From Tateyamaria sp038532285 (GTDB taxonomy: Bacteria > Pseudomonadota > Alphaproteobacteria > Rhodobacterales > Rhodobacteraceae), in contig JBCBAV010000001.1 of assembly GCA_038532285.1 (NCBI GenBank), positions 14,352-78,351 of the forward strand: a stretch of 64,000 bases of DNA. The letters run 5' to 3'. The notes below the pieces were generated by a model. It searched no databases. It worked only from the letters and a program-made list of their open reading frames with translations, and was not told where the DNA came from. Both the position numbers and the translations under genes were made by a program. Below are positions 53,941 to 62,780 of the stretch, one piece after another (the stretch's first letter is position 1; the number at the start of each line of letters is the position of its first letter).

Positions 53941-54843
53941 TTGAACGCCAAGCAGATGCCCAACACAGCCCGCCAGTCTACGCGCGAAATCTCTTATGCC
54001 TATTCAGCGGCCACGCGGACGGGCCGCGCGATGATCCGTCTGATGGAGAACACCACTGGGCGGTTGCGGCTGATCCGTCGGGCCGCTGGCTATGAGCACG
54101 AGGTCGCGGCGGGCCGGGATTTCTGGCAGGTCATGGTCGAACGCTACGGTCTGAGCCTTGATGTCATCGGCGGAAGCCTGAGCGACGTGCCAAAGGACGG
54201 GCCGCTGATCCTGATTGCGAACCATCCCTACGGCATTCTGGATGGGCTGATCATGGGTCACATCCTGTCCAGCGTGCGTGGCGATTTCCGCATTCTGGCC
54301 AACCGGGTGTTCCGCAAGGCCGAGGATCTGAACCGGATTGTGCTGCCGATCTCGTTTGACGAGACCAAGGAAGCCGTGAAGCAGAACATCGCCACGCGCA
54401 AGGCGTCGCTGGATTACCTTGCCAGCGGCGGCGCCATCGGGATCTTTCCCGGCGGAACGGTCAGCACCGGCATCAGTCCGATGGCCCGGCCCATGGATCC
54501 CAACTGGCGTGGGTTTACCGCCCGCATGATTGCCAAATCGCGTGCCACGGTGCTGCCGATCTTCTTTGAAGGGCACACCAGCCGATTGTTCCAGATTGCC
54601 AGCCACATGCATTTTACCCTGCGCATGGGGCTGATGATCCGCGAGTTTCGGGAACGGGTCGATACGCCGGTCAAATTGTCCATAGGACAGCCCATCGGGC
54701 GTGACATTCTGGACCCGATGGCGAGCGACCCCAAGGCGATGATGGCATTCTTGCGCAAAAGCACATATGAGCTGAACCCGAGCCCCGACAAAGCCTTTGA
54801 TCTGGGGTATGAGTTTGAGGATACGCGCTGGCCCGGGGCATGA
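53941..54843 (+). CDS. Lysophospholipid acyltransferase family protein
   Basis: A protein of about 300 residues. The acyltransferase box is NHPYGILDG near residue 92 (HxxxxD), followed by FPGGTVSTG near 180. The second motif FPGG is typical of glycerol-phosphate acyltransferases. Either TTG 53941 or ATG 53956 could be the start; TTG gives a family-like N-terminus (NAKQMPNTAR). It lies 62 bases after the oxidoreductase, then murI. It acts at the inner membrane. Confidence 0.8.
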   Translation: MNAKQMPNTARQSTREISYAYSAATRTGRAMIRLMENTTGRLRLIRRAAGYEHEVAAGRDFWQVMVERYGLSLDVIGGSLSDVPKDGPLILIANHPYGILDGLIMGHILSSVRGDFRILANRVFRKAEDLNRIVLPISFDETKEAVKQNIATRKASLDYLASGGAIGIFPGGTVSTGISPMARPMDPNWRGFTARMIAKSRATVLPIFFEGHTSRLFQIASHMHFTLRMGLMIREFRERVDTPVKLSIGQPIGRDILDPMASDPKAMMAFLRKSTYELNPSPDKAFDLGYEFEDTRWPGA

Positions 54844-54885
54844 CGCCTGTGGCCCCGCGCGGGGCCCGAAAGGAGGGCCCGGTAG

Positions 54886-55695
54886 ATGGCGGTTGGCATA
54901 TTTGATTCCGGTCTGGGCGGACTGACGGTTCTCGAGGCTGCGCAAAAGCGGTTGCCTGAGGTGCCGTTCATCTATCTCGCTGACAGCGCGAACGCACCGT
55001 ATGGCGTGCGCACGGCTGACGACATCTATGACCTGACAACCACGGCGGTGCAGCGCTTGTTCGATGCGGGCTGCGATCTTGTGATCCTGGCGTGCAACAC
55101 CGCCTCGGCGGCAGCGTTGCGGCGGATGCAAGAGGCATGGGTGCCGGGCGACAAGCGGGTGCTGGGCGTCTTTGTGCCGCTGATCGAGGCGCTGACCGAA
55201 CGGCAATGGGGCGACAATTCCCCGCCGCGCGAGGTGGCGGTGCAGCACGTGGCACTGTTCGCGACGCCCGCGACGGTGGCAAGCCGGGCGTTTCAGCGCG
55301 AGTTGGCCTTTCGCGCCATCGGTGTTGACGTCGAGGCGCAGGCCTGCGGCGGTGTGGTGGACGCCATCGAAGATGGCGACATGATCCTTGCCGATGCACT
55401 GGTGCGGTCCCACGTCGACGCGCTGAAACGCAAGATGCCCAAACCCGAAGCCGCAATCCTTGGCTGTACGCATTACCCACTTATGCAGGCAGAATTTCAG
55501 GACGCGCTGGGCGCGGACGTAAAGGTGTTTTCGCAGGCGGGTCTGGTGGGCGAAAGCCTGGCCGATTACCTTGACCGGCACCCGGACAAGATCGGGGCGG
55601 GCGCTTCGGCTTACCTCACCACTGGCGACCCGCGGGTTGTGAGCCAGCGCGCCACGCAGTTCTTGCGACGACAGATCACCTTTGAAGCCGCCTGA
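54886..55695 (+). CDS. murI: Glutamate racemase
   Basis: A 269-residue cofactor-independent racemase supplying D-glutamate for peptidoglycan. The N-terminus is FDSGLGGLTVLEA, the first catalytic Cys is in LACNTASAAAL near 70, and the second in LGCTHYPLM near 190. The start at 54886 has AGGAGG 10 bases before it. A 16-base palindrome, GGCCCCGC with GCGGGGCC (54851-54866), sits between the upstream stop and the start. Confidence 0.94.
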   Translation: MAVGIFDSGLGGLTVLEAAQKRLPEVPFIYLADSANAPYGVRTADDIYDLTTTAVQRLFDAGCDLVILACNTASAAALRRMQEAWVPGDKRVLGVFVPLIEALTERQWGDNSPPREVAVQHVALFATPATVASRAFQRELAFRAIGVDVEAQACGGVVDAIEDGDMILADALVRSHVDALKRKMPKPEAAILGCTHYPLMQAEFQDALGADVKVFSQAGLVGESLADYLDRHPDKIGAGASAYLTTGDPRVVSQRATQFLRRQITFEAA

Positions 55696-55722
55696 TCTGA
55701 CGTTTTTACCCATGAGCATGAC

Positions 55723-56751
55723 ATGACACATTCCATCGCCATTCTTGGCGCTTCGGGCTATACCGGGGCCGAGCTGATCCGGTTGATCTCCGGGCATTCC
55801 TCATTTGAAATCAAATCGCTGGGCGCGCATTCCAAAGCAGGATTGCCGCTGGCGCAGGTCTATCCCCACCTGCGTCACCTGGATCTGCCGGACATGGTCG
55901 CGTTTGACGCGATCGACTGGGAGGGCATCGACCTGTGTTTCTGCGCGTTGCCGCACAAGACCAGCCAGGAGGTGATTTCGGGTCTGCCGCGAGACCTGAA
56001 GATCGTGGATCTGAGTGCGGACTTTCGGCTGGAAGACCCGGCGGAATACGAAAAGTGGTATGGAAATCCACACGCAGCCGTCGAAATGCAGGGCGAGGCG
56101 GTCTATGGCCTGACCGAGTTTTATCGCGATGAGATCGCGGCTGCGCGGTTGGTTGCGGGCACCGGGTGCAACGCGGCAACGGGACAGTTTGCGCTGCGCC
56201 CTCTGATTGCGGCGGGGGTGATCGATCTCGATGAGATCATCCTCGATCTCAAGGCGGCGGTGTCCGGGGCGGGCCGGGCGTTGAAGGAAAACCTGCTGCA
56301 TGCGGAATTGTCCGAAGGGTACCACGCCTATGCGCTGGGCAGCACGCACCGGCATCTGGGCGAGTTCGATCAGGAGTTTTCCAAAGTTGCCGGACGTGCA
56401 GTGCGCATCCAGTTTCAACCGCACCTGATCCCGGCCAATCGCGGCATTCTTGGCACCGCGTATGTCAAGGGGGACACGGATGCGATCCATGACGCACTGG
56501 CGCGCGCCTATGACGATGAACCGTTTATCGAGGTCTTGCCAATGGGCGAGGCGCCCAGCACGCGGCACATTCGGGGATCGAATTTCTGTCATGTTGGTGT
56601 GGTTGCGGATCGGCAATCCGGGCGTGCGATGGTGATTGCCGCACTGGACAACCTGACAAAAGGGTCATCGGGGCAGGCGTTGCAAAATGCCAATCTGATG
56701 TTAGGTGTTTCCGAGACTGAGGGGCTCATGATGGCCCCGCTGTTCCCGTGA
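55723..56751 (+). CDS. argC: N-acetyl-gamma-glutamyl-phosphate reductase
   Basis: A 342-residue NADPH-dependent enzyme of arginine synthesis. GASGYTGAELIRL near 9-21 is the nucleotide loop, and the catalytic Cys is in AGTGCNAATGQ near 146. HRHLGEFDQEF near 210 is a family feature. It is 27 bases after murI. A strong hairpin follows before ccmE. Confidence 0.94.
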   Translation: MTHSIAILGASGYTGAELIRLISGHSSFEIKSLGAHSKAGLPLAQVYPHLRHLDLPDMVAFDAIDWEGIDLCFCALPHKTSQEVISGLPRDLKIVDLSADFRLEDPAEYEKWYGNPHAAVEMQGEAVYGLTEFYRDEIAAARLVAGTGCNAATGQFALRPLIAAGVIDLDEIILDLKAAVSGAGRALKENLLHAELSEGYHAYALGSTHRHLGEFDQEFSKVAGRAVRIQFQPHLIPANRGILGTAYVKGDTDAIHDALARAYDDEPFIEVLPMGEAPSTRHIRGSNFCHVGVVADRQSGRAMVIAALDNLTKGSSGQALQNANLMLGVSETEGLMMAPLFP

Positions 56752-56756
56752 CAGCG

Positions 56757-56783
56757 CCAAGATTTTTCGACGAAAAATCTTGG
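56757..56783. terminator. Perfect 13-base hairpin between argC and ccmE
   Basis: CCAAGATTTTTCG (56757-56769) and CGAAAAATCTTGG (56771-56783) are perfect arms with one base between. Being an AT-rich stem without a long T tract it is not a classic terminator, but it may pause or end the argC transcript. Confidence 0.55.
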
Positions 56784-56806
56784 TCCTGGCGGACGGAGGT
56801 GCGCAG

Positions 56807-57250
56807 ATGAAAAGCCTGAAGAAACAACGCCGCATTCAGATTATCGCGTTGACGGTCATTGGTCTGACCCTATCCACCGCGCTGATTGGTTATGCCATGC
56901 GTGACGGGATCAACTTTTTTCGCGCACCCAGCCAGATCCTTGCCGAACCGCCGGGCCCGGCAGAGGTGTTCCGCATCGGTGGATTGGTGGAGGAAGGGTC
57001 GATTATCCGCGGTGAGGGCGCGTCGATTCGGTTTTCAGTGACAGATGGTGGTGCATCCGTGCCGGTGATCTACACCGGCGTCCTGCCGGACCTGTTTTCC
57101 GAGAACGAGGGTATGGTCGGCACGGGGCGTTACATCAATGGCGTCTTTGAAGCCACGGAAATCCTTGCCAAACACGATGAAGAATACATGCCTGCCGAGG
57201 TCGTGGATGCGCTCAAGGAGCAGGGCGTCTACAAGCCATCCGACAGCTAG
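56807..57250 (+). CDS. ccmE: Cytochrome c maturation heme chaperone CcmE
   Basis: A 147-residue periplasmic heme chaperone anchored by one N-terminal helix (IQIIALTVIGLTLSTALIGY). The heme-binding His lies in AKHDEEYMP near residue 125 (family form HDEKYMP). FRIGGLVEEGSI near 55 and GVLPDLFSENEGMV near 90 are the strand signature. GGAGG precedes the start at 56807. It passes heme to CcmF, whose gene lies further on, with two lysis-type genes between. Confidence 0.94.
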   Translation: MKSLKKQRRIQIIALTVIGLTLSTALIGYAMRDGINFFRAPSQILAEPPGPAEVFRIGGLVEEGSIIRGEGASIRFSVTDGGASVPVIYTGVLPDLFSENEGMVGTGRYINGVFEATEILAKHDEEYMPAEVVDALKEQGVYKPSDS

Positions 57251-57260
57251 CGTACGCATC

Positions 57261-57278
57261 GGTTAAGCGGCGTTAACC
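57261..57278. promoter_or_regulatory. CtrA-like site before the endolysin gene
   Basis: GGTTAA-GCGGCG-TTAACC is a perfect palindrome with two TTAA halves 6 bases apart (TTAA-N6-TTAACC). The known CtrA box has TTAA-N7-TTAA, and TTAACCAG matches 7 of 8 positions of the half-site TTAACCAT. It lies about 47 bases before the start at 57325. Confidence 0.5.
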
Positions 57279-57324
57279 AGATCACGCGCAGCTTTGCCCC
57301 ATGCCACAGGCAAAGGGGCCAGGG

Positions 57325-57936
57325 ATGCAGACCGTCAGAGAGATTGCCCAAGAGATCGTGCACCGCGAGGGCGGGTACGTGAATGATCCGGATGATCCCG
57401 GCGGCGCAACCAATTTCGGCGTGACCATTCACACGATGCGGTGGTTGGGGCTGGATCTTGATGGAGATGGGGATGTCGATGCGCACGATGTCCGGCAACT
57501 CAGCCGTGCGCAGGCGATCGACATTTTTCTGAAACACTATTTCCGCCGGCCGCGCATCGGCGATTTGCCCGAGAGTCTGCACGCGACCGTATTCGACATG
57601 TACGTTAACGCGGGCGGCAATGCGGTGAAGATCCTGCAGCGCTTGTTAAGCCAGATGGGTTATCCTTGCAGCGTTGACGGCGCATTGGGGCCACAAACGA
57701 TTGCCGCAGCGCACAAGGCACAGGACGCAGCCCCGGATCACTTGTCCGACGCATACGGGATCGCGCGGCGCAATTACTATTTCCGCATCGCGGACCGTCG
57801 TCCGGCCAGTCGCAAATACGCGCGCACAAGGCGCGGCGGCAAAGGCGGCTGGATCAAGCGGGCCGAAGAGTTCATTTCGCCCCGGTTCCACATGGACCAA
57901 GCGGCATTCAACGCGAGGGTGGCAGGATGGGGATGA
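57325..57936 (+). CDS. Glycoside hydrolase family 108 N-acetylmuramidase (endolysin)
   Basis: A 203-residue peptidoglycan-cutting enzyme. The family pattern is IVHREGGYVNDPDDPGGATNFGVT (split here, about 12-35), with Glu in REGGY as the likely acid. DMYVNAGGNAVKILQRLL near 92 leads into a small peptidoglycan-binding domain (VDGALGPQTIAAAH). There is no signal peptide, so it would need a holin, and the gene overlapping its end encodes one. In Rhodobacter capsulatus an endolysin of this type serves gene-transfer-agent release. The start at 57325 follows AGGGG. Confidence 0.85.
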   Translation: MQTVREIAQEIVHREGGYVNDPDDPGGATNFGVTIHTMRWLGLDLDGDGDVDAHDVRQLSRAQAIDIFLKHYFRRPRIGDLPESLHATVFDMYVNAGGNAVKILQRLLSQMGYPCSVDGALGPQTIAAAHKAQDAAPDHLSDAYGIARRNYYFRIADRRPASRKYARTRRGGKGGWIKRAEEFISPRFHMDQAAFNARVAGWG

Positions 57937-58496
57937 TCGACCGGGTGCTGGGGCTGCTGTTTGGCAGCCGCAATGTCGTGCGCGAAACCGCGGAGGTGTT
58001 CCGCGAGAACGCCGAAGCGGGCGCAGAGCGTGCCTATCACGTGCAGACGCAGGCCATGCGGGCCTATGCGCAGGAATACCATGTGGCGCGTACGGGTGCG
58101 TTTGATCGGTTCATGGACGGGCTGAACAGACTGCCGCGACCGGCGCTTGCGCTTGGGACGCTGGGCCTGTTCGTGTCGGCGATGGTGGCACCGTTGTGGT
58201 TCGCCGAACGGATGCAGGGCATTGCGCTGGTGCCGGAGCCGCTGTGGTGGCTCTTGGGTGTGATCGTGTCGTTTTACTTTGGTGCGCGGCACCAGGTGAA
58301 ATCGCAACAGTTCCAGCGCGAGATTGCCGCAAGCATGGCGCATGTGCCGCAGGTGATGGAGAACGTGCGCGCCTTGCGCAAGTTGCGGGCGCAGGATGTG
58401 GGTGTTGCGGACACAAAAGGTGATGCTGCCCTCGCCGAAGTCGCGCTTGCCGCGCAGGACAATGCCGCCGTTGAAGAGTGGCGCCGAGCCGCATAG
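57927..58496 (+). CDS. Holin family protein (gene-transfer-agent type)
   Basis: A 189-residue membrane protein. Two strong helices (LALGTLGLFVSAMVAPLWFA near 70-90 and LWWLLGVIVSFYFGA near 102-117) are flanked by a long N-terminal amphipathic helix and a helical tail with Gln and Arg. The text fits the Rhodobacterales holin family (PF11351 type) paired with endolysins. It overlaps the endolysin stop by 10 bases. It would open the inner membrane to let the endolysin out. Confidence 0.8.
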   Translation: MGMIDRVLGLLFGSRNVVRETAEVFRENAEAGAERAYHVQTQAMRAYAQEYHVARTGAFDRFMDGLNRLPRPALALGTLGLFVSAMVAPLWFAERMQGIALVPEPLWWLLGVIVSFYFGARHQVKSQQFQREIAASMAHVPQVMENVRALRKLRAQDVGVADTKGDAALAEVALAAQDNAAVEEWRRAA

Positions 58497-58563
58497 CGCG
58501 TGGTCATTGCGACATAATCGCCGGTGTATTGGCCCCGGCGTGTGGGGTGAATATACTCGGCTC

Positions 58564-60525
58564 ATGTTGAATGAACTGGGACATTTCGCGCTGATCCTCG
58601 CCTTTGCTGTTGCGATCTTGCAGGCCACTGTGCCGCTCATCGGTGCGTGGCGTCGGGATGCGCGCTGGATGGCCATGGCCGAGCCGGCTGCAACAACGCA
58701 GTTCCTGCTGATAGCGTTCTCGTTCGGCGCTCTGGTCTGGGCCTTTGTCGTTTCGGATTTCTCGCTGCGGTTGGTGACGCTGAACAGCCATTCGGCCAAG
58801 CCGATGATCTACAAGATTTCGGGCACGTGGGGGAACCACGAGGGGTCGATGCTGCTGTGGGTGCTGATCGTGGCGCTATTTGGCGCCATGGCGGCGTGGT
58901 TCGGTGGCAATCTGCCGCCCACGATGCGGGCGCGGGTGTTGGCCGTGCAAGGGGCGATTGGCGTGGCCTTCCTCGCTTTCATCCTGTTCACGTCGAACCC
59001 GTTTTTGCGCCTTGTGACGCCGCCCTTTGATGGGCAGGACCTGAACCCGCTTTTGCAGGACGTCGGTTTGGCCCTGCACCCGCCGTTCCTGTACCTCGGC
59101 TATGTGGGCCTGAGCATGGCGTTTTCCTTTGCCGTGGCTGCGCTAATCGAGGGGCGCGTGGATGCCGCGTGGGGCCGCTGGGTGCGGCCTTGGACGTTGT
59201 CGGCGTGGATCTTTCTGACCATCGGGATCGCGCTGGGGTCGTGGTGGGCCTATTACGAATTGGGTTGGGGCGGGTTCTGGTTCTGGGACCCGGTCGAGAA
59301 TGCGTCATTTATGCCGTGGCTGCTGGCAGCCGCGCTTTTGCACTCGGCCATCGTGGTGGAAAAACGCGAAGCGTTGAAATCCTGGACAATCCTGTTGGCG
59401 ATCCTCGCCTTTGGCTTTTCGCTGATCGGCACGTTTATCGTGCGGTCGGGACTGCTGACGTCGGTGCATGCCTTTGCGAATGACCCAGAACGCGGCGTGT
59501 TCATCTTGATGATCATGGGGTTCTTTATGGGTGGGGCGCTGCTGCTGTTTGCGCTGCGGGCCGGTAGGATGGAAGCCAAGGGCGTTTTCGGCATGGTCAG
59601 CCGCGAAAGCGCGCTGCTCGCGAACAACCTGCTGCTTGCGGTAAGCTGTTTCGTGGTCTTTGTGGGGACCATGTGGCCCGTGGTGGCCGAAATGTTCTTT
59701 GACCGCAAGCTGAGCGTTGGGCCAGTGTTTTTCAACATCGCGTTCACGCCGTTCATGGTGCTCTTGGGGCTGATCCTGCCCATCGGCGCGATGATCCCGT
59801 GGAAGCGGGGGCAGGTGAGCCGCGCCATACGGCCCTTGCGGATCGTGTTTGTGCTGGCGCTCGCCTGTGCGGGCCTCGCGTGGGCCATGAACACCGGGCG
59901 CAGCCTGATCGGGCCGATGGGCGCGTTTCTGGGCGCGTGGTTGGTAATGGGGGCAGCGGTCGACCTTGCGTCGCGCACAGGCAAGCACTTTTACCCCGCG
60001 CGCCTGCTACACCTGCCACGGGCCGATTGGGGCAAGGCGACGGCCCATGCGGGCCTGGGTGTGACGATGCTGGGCGTCGCGGGGCTGGTGTCGTGGCAGA
60101 GCGAGGATATCCGCGTCGCACAACTCGGGCAGCCGTTTGAGGTTGCGGGCTACACGTTGACGCTGGACGACGTGCAGCAGGTCGAGGGGCCGAATTACCT
60201 GAGCACCATGGGCTTTGTGACGGTCGCACAGAATGGCCGCGAGGTGGCGCAACTGCGCCCGGAAAAGCGGATCTATCCGGTGGCGCAGATGCCCACGACC
60301 GAAGCCGGGATCGACTATAATCTGGCGCGCGATGTGTATGTGGTCATTGGCGATGCGCAATCGGGCGGCGGTTGGGCGATCCGAACCTTTATCAAGCCGC
60401 TGACCAACTGGATCTGGATCGGTTGCGCGCTGATGTCCTTGGGTGGATTGCTCAGCCTTTCTGACCGCAGGTTCCGTGTGGCGGCTGGCGCGCGCAAGGC
60501 ACCGCAAGGGATGCCGGCGGAATGA
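58564..60525 (+). CDS. ccmF: Heme lyase CcmF
   Basis: A 653-residue membrane protein with about 14 helices that joins heme to apocytochrome c. The WWD heme motif is WGGFWFWDPVENAS near 238, and GTWGNHEGSMLLWV near 86 is another conserved CcmF part. The start at 58564 opens the first helix (LGHFALILAFAVAIL). The ribosome binding site is weak. Its stop overlaps ccmH by ATGA. Confidence 0.94.
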   Translation: MLNELGHFALILAFAVAILQATVPLIGAWRRDARWMAMAEPAATTQFLLIAFSFGALVWAFVVSDFSLRLVTLNSHSAKPMIYKISGTWGNHEGSMLLWVLIVALFGAMAAWFGGNLPPTMRARVLAVQGAIGVAFLAFILFTSNPFLRLVTPPFDGQDLNPLLQDVGLALHPPFLYLGYVGLSMAFSFAVAALIEGRVDAAWGRWVRPWTLSAWIFLTIGIALGSWWAYYELGWGGFWFWDPVENASFMPWLLAAALLHSAIVVEKREALKSWTILLAILAFGFSLIGTFIVRSGLLTSVHAFANDPERGVFILMIMGFFMGGALLLFALRAGRMEAKGVFGMVSRESALLANNLLLAVSCFVVFVGTMWPVVAEMFFDRKLSVGPVFFNIAFTPFMVLLGLILPIGAMIPWKRGQVSRAIRPLRIVFVLALACAGLAWAMNTGRSLIGPMGAFLGAWLVMGAAVDLASRTGKHFYPARLLHLPRADWGKATAHAGLGVTMLGVAGLVSWQSEDIRVAQLGQPFEVAGYTLTLDDVQQVEGPNYLSTMGFVTVAQNGREVAQLRPEKRIYPVAQMPTTEAGIDYNLARDVYVVIGDAQSGGGWAIRTFIKPLTNWIWIGCALMSLGGLLSLSDRRFRVAAGARKAPQGMPAE

Positions 60526-60977
60526 TAAGGTGGGCGCTTGTTGTATGGTTCGCGCTGGCAACGACGGCGCTGGCGCTTGACCCCAAGGAAATGTTGCCTG
60601 ACCCCGCAGATGAGGAGCGGGCGCGCACACTGGATCATGCGTTGCGCTGTGTTGTGTGCCAGTCGGAGTCTGTGGCCTCATCGAACGCGCCGTGGGCAAT
60701 CGAGGCGCGCAGGGTGGTGCGTCAGCAGGTGGCGGCAGGGCAAGACGATGCCGCGATCCTTGATTTCTTTGTCGAGCGTTATGGCGAGTTTGTTCTGATG
60801 ACGCCGCGTACCGACGGGGCCAATTGGCTGCTTTGGGCCGCAGCGCCGGCGATGTTTCTGCTCGCCCTTGGGCTGGGCTGGGCGTATCTGCTCGGTCGCA
60901 CCCGCGCACCCGCCCGCGCCGAGCAAGGGCTGAGCCCCGAGGAAGCGCGCAGATTACGTGAGATCATGGACGAGTAA
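60522..60977 (+). CDS. ccmH: Cytochrome c maturation thiol reductase CcmH
   Basis: A 151-residue periplasmic protein: a signal peptide (WALVVWFALATTALA), the CxxC motif LRCVVCQSESVASSNA near 42, and a C-terminal membrane helix (LWAAAPAMFLLALGLGWAYLL). It keeps apocytochrome cysteines reduced for CcmF. It starts in the ccmF stop (ATGA). This form has no C-terminal TPR part. Confidence 0.93.
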   Translation: MIRWALVVWFALATTALALDPKEMLPDPADEERARTLDHALRCVVCQSESVASSNAPWAIEARRVVRQQVAAGQDDAAILDFFVERYGEFVLMTPRTDGANWLLWAAAPAMFLLALGLGWAYLLGRTRAPARAEQGLSPEEARRLREIMDE

Positions 60978-61036
60978 GGGGCTGTTCTGAACCGTTCGGT
61001 TTGGTTAGACAGGATCGAACCGCACCGGAGCGTCTC

Positions 61037-61813
61037 ATGAAATACGAAACGATCACCTATGACCTGACCGACGGCATCGCCACCGTCACATTGAACCGTC
61101 CCGAAAAGATGAACGCGCTTAGCACGCAGATGCGGGCCGAAATCACCCATGCTGTCACCGAGGCAGGGCAGGCCGCGCGTGTTGTCGTGATCACGGGCGC
61201 AGGCAAGGCGTTTTGTTCAGGGCAGGACCTTGGTGATCGGGCCAATGCGGCTGACATCGATTTGGAACGCACGTTGCGCGACGAATACGAGCCGATGATT
61301 GGTGCCATCGTGAAATGCCGGGTGCCGACGATCGCGGCGGTGAACGGGCCGGCGGCCGGGGCCGGGGCCAACCTTGCGCTGGCTGCCGACGTCGTTATCG
61401 CGGCTGAAAGCGCGTATTTCATGCAGGCCTTTACACGCATTGGTCTGATGCCGGATGCTGGCGGCACTTACGTGCTGCCACGCACGATGGGCATGGCCAA
61501 GGCGATGGGAGCGGCCCTTTTTGCCGACAAGATCAGCGCCCGGCAGGCCGACGCATGGGGCATGATTTGGGAAGCGGTGGCGGACGACACGTTCGAAAGC
61601 CACTGGAAGGGGCGCGCCATGCATCTGGCCAGCGGTCCGACACAGGCGTTCAAGGCGGTCAAACGCGCGATCCGCGCGAGCTGGCACAACGACATGGACG
61701 CGCAACTGGCCGCTGAAGCACGGGCGCAAGGGGTTTGTGGCAAGACGCGGGATTTTCGCGAAGGCGTGCTGGCCTTTACCGAAAAGCGCAAGCCGGGCTT
61801 CGAGGGGCGGTAA
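61037..61813 (+). CDS. Enoyl-CoA hydratase/isomerase, PaaG-like
   Basis: A 258-residue crotonase-fold enzyme. The oxyanion segments are FCSGQDLGDR near 68 and AVNGPAAGAGANLALAADV near 103, followed by PDAGGTYVLPRTMG near 140. Its closest pattern is PaaG-type phenylacetyl-CoA epoxide isomerase (SGQDL and PDAGG), but other hydratases look similar. The start at 61037 follows GGAG. It lies 59 bases after ccmH. Confidence 0.82.
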   Translation: MKYETITYDLTDGIATVTLNRPEKMNALSTQMRAEITHAVTEAGQAARVVVITGAGKAFCSGQDLGDRANAADIDLERTLRDEYEPMIGAIVKCRVPTIAAVNGPAAGAGANLALAADVVIAAESAYFMQAFTRIGLMPDAGGTYVLPRTMGMAKAMGAALFADKISARQADAWGMIWEAVADDTFESHWKGRAMHLASGPTQAFKAVKRAIRASWHNDMDAQLAAEARAQGVCGKTRDFREGVLAFTEKRKPGFEGR

Positions 61814-61829
61814 CCGCCCCTCAGGGCGC

Positions 61830-62624
61830 TCAGGTCAACTGCACAATGAACAGATTGTTCGGGCCGAGGTCGAAAATATCTGTTCCGCTCAGGGTGGCCA
61901 GAACCGCGTTTTCCTGGGATGACACGGCGATCGAGACTGTTGCGTCGCCTGAATCGTCTTCGCTGAAGAACACGTTTGGTGCGGTTGTGCCTGTGTAGTT
62001 GTAGATGATGATATCCTCGGCCGGGTCAAAGTCGGTGATCACGGCAGGCTCATCCGGGATCACCCAATCGCCGATATCGACCACGTCCGCGCCGGACCCT
62101 GTACTGACAATGTCATTGCTGCCGGCAACGATGTCATCGTCGCCCACGCCGCCATTGATCGTGTCCGCCTCACCCGACTCGTTGCTCAGATCTATGAACG
62201 TATCGAGCGAGATGGGCAAAAACCCGGTTTCGGCAACTTCGTCAAAGATGGCTGCGCTGTCGAAAATGTCGGCGCCGAACAGGATGTCATCACCCGTGTC
62301 GCCAAAAAGCGTGTCTTCGCCAGAGTCGGCCCAGAGAATATCGTCCTCTGCTCCACCACGCATGAAATCGTCACCCGAGCCGCCAATGACGATGTCAAAC
62401 CCGTCCTGACCGAAAACACGGTCATCATCGGCACCGGCATGCACCAGATCGTTGCCGGCTCCGGCAAAGACAGTGTCGTCGCCGCCGCCTGTTTCGAACG
62501 TTTCCGGATCCTCGGTGCCACTGGCCCGGTCGGCGGTGGCGGGTGCTGTATCGTCATCGTCGTCGCTGATTACCGCGCTGATCAACCCGACGCCGAGCAA
62601 AGACAGTAAAATAATTCCAATCAT
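61830..62624 (-). CDS. RTX-type calcium-binding repeat protein with N-terminal membrane anchor
   Basis: A 264-residue acidic protein. An N-terminal hydrophobic segment (IGIILLSLLGVGLISAVI) is followed by DDDDD and a run of GGxGxDxhx-type nonapeptide repeats from about 47 to 115 (GGGDDTVFAGAGND, GGSGDDFMRGGAED and others), a known calcium beta-roll. A second part has TINGGVGDDDIVAGSND near 155. It ends with a Ser/Asn-rich tail without a type I secretion consensus that can be judged. It is convergent with the hydratase gene. Confidence 0.75.
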   Translation of the reverse strand: MIGIILLSLLGVGLISAVISDDDDDTAPATADRASGTEDPETFETGGGDDTVFAGAGNDLVHAGADDDRVFGQDGFDIVIGGSGDDFMRGGAEDDILWADSGEDTLFGDTGDDILFGADIFDSAAIFDEVAETGFLPISLDTFIDLSNESGEADTINGGVGDDDIVAGSNDIVSTGSGADVVDIGDWVIPDEPAVITDFDPAEDIIIYNYTGTTAPNVFFSEDDSGDATVSIAVSSQENAVLATLSGTDIFDLGPNNLFIVQLT

Positions 62625-62704
62625 TATCGAATCCCCCGGATGTAAAACACAATGTTACCAAATTGTTAACGTGGAGGAGGCTACGCGTATACACGCTATG
62701 CGGA

Positions 62705-62744
62705 CAAAAGAAACGGCAGTGTTTCCGTTGGTGAAACACTGCCG
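62705..62744 (-). terminator. Strong terminator of gltA
   Basis: CGGCAGTGTTTC (62714-62725) and GAAACACTGCCG (62733-62744) are perfect 12-base arms around 7 bases. On the minus strand the stem is followed by TTTCTTTTG, which fits an intrinsic terminator 37 bases behind the gltA stop. Confidence 0.8.
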
Positions 62745-62780
62745 CCTTTGGTCGTTCATTATTGCCCGAAACGGGCGGGA

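Noticed and set aside
57325..58496. Prophage remnant as explanation for endolysin and holin
   Set aside because: No integrase, capsid, tail or attachment-like repeats are nearby, and the flanking ccm genes are intact.
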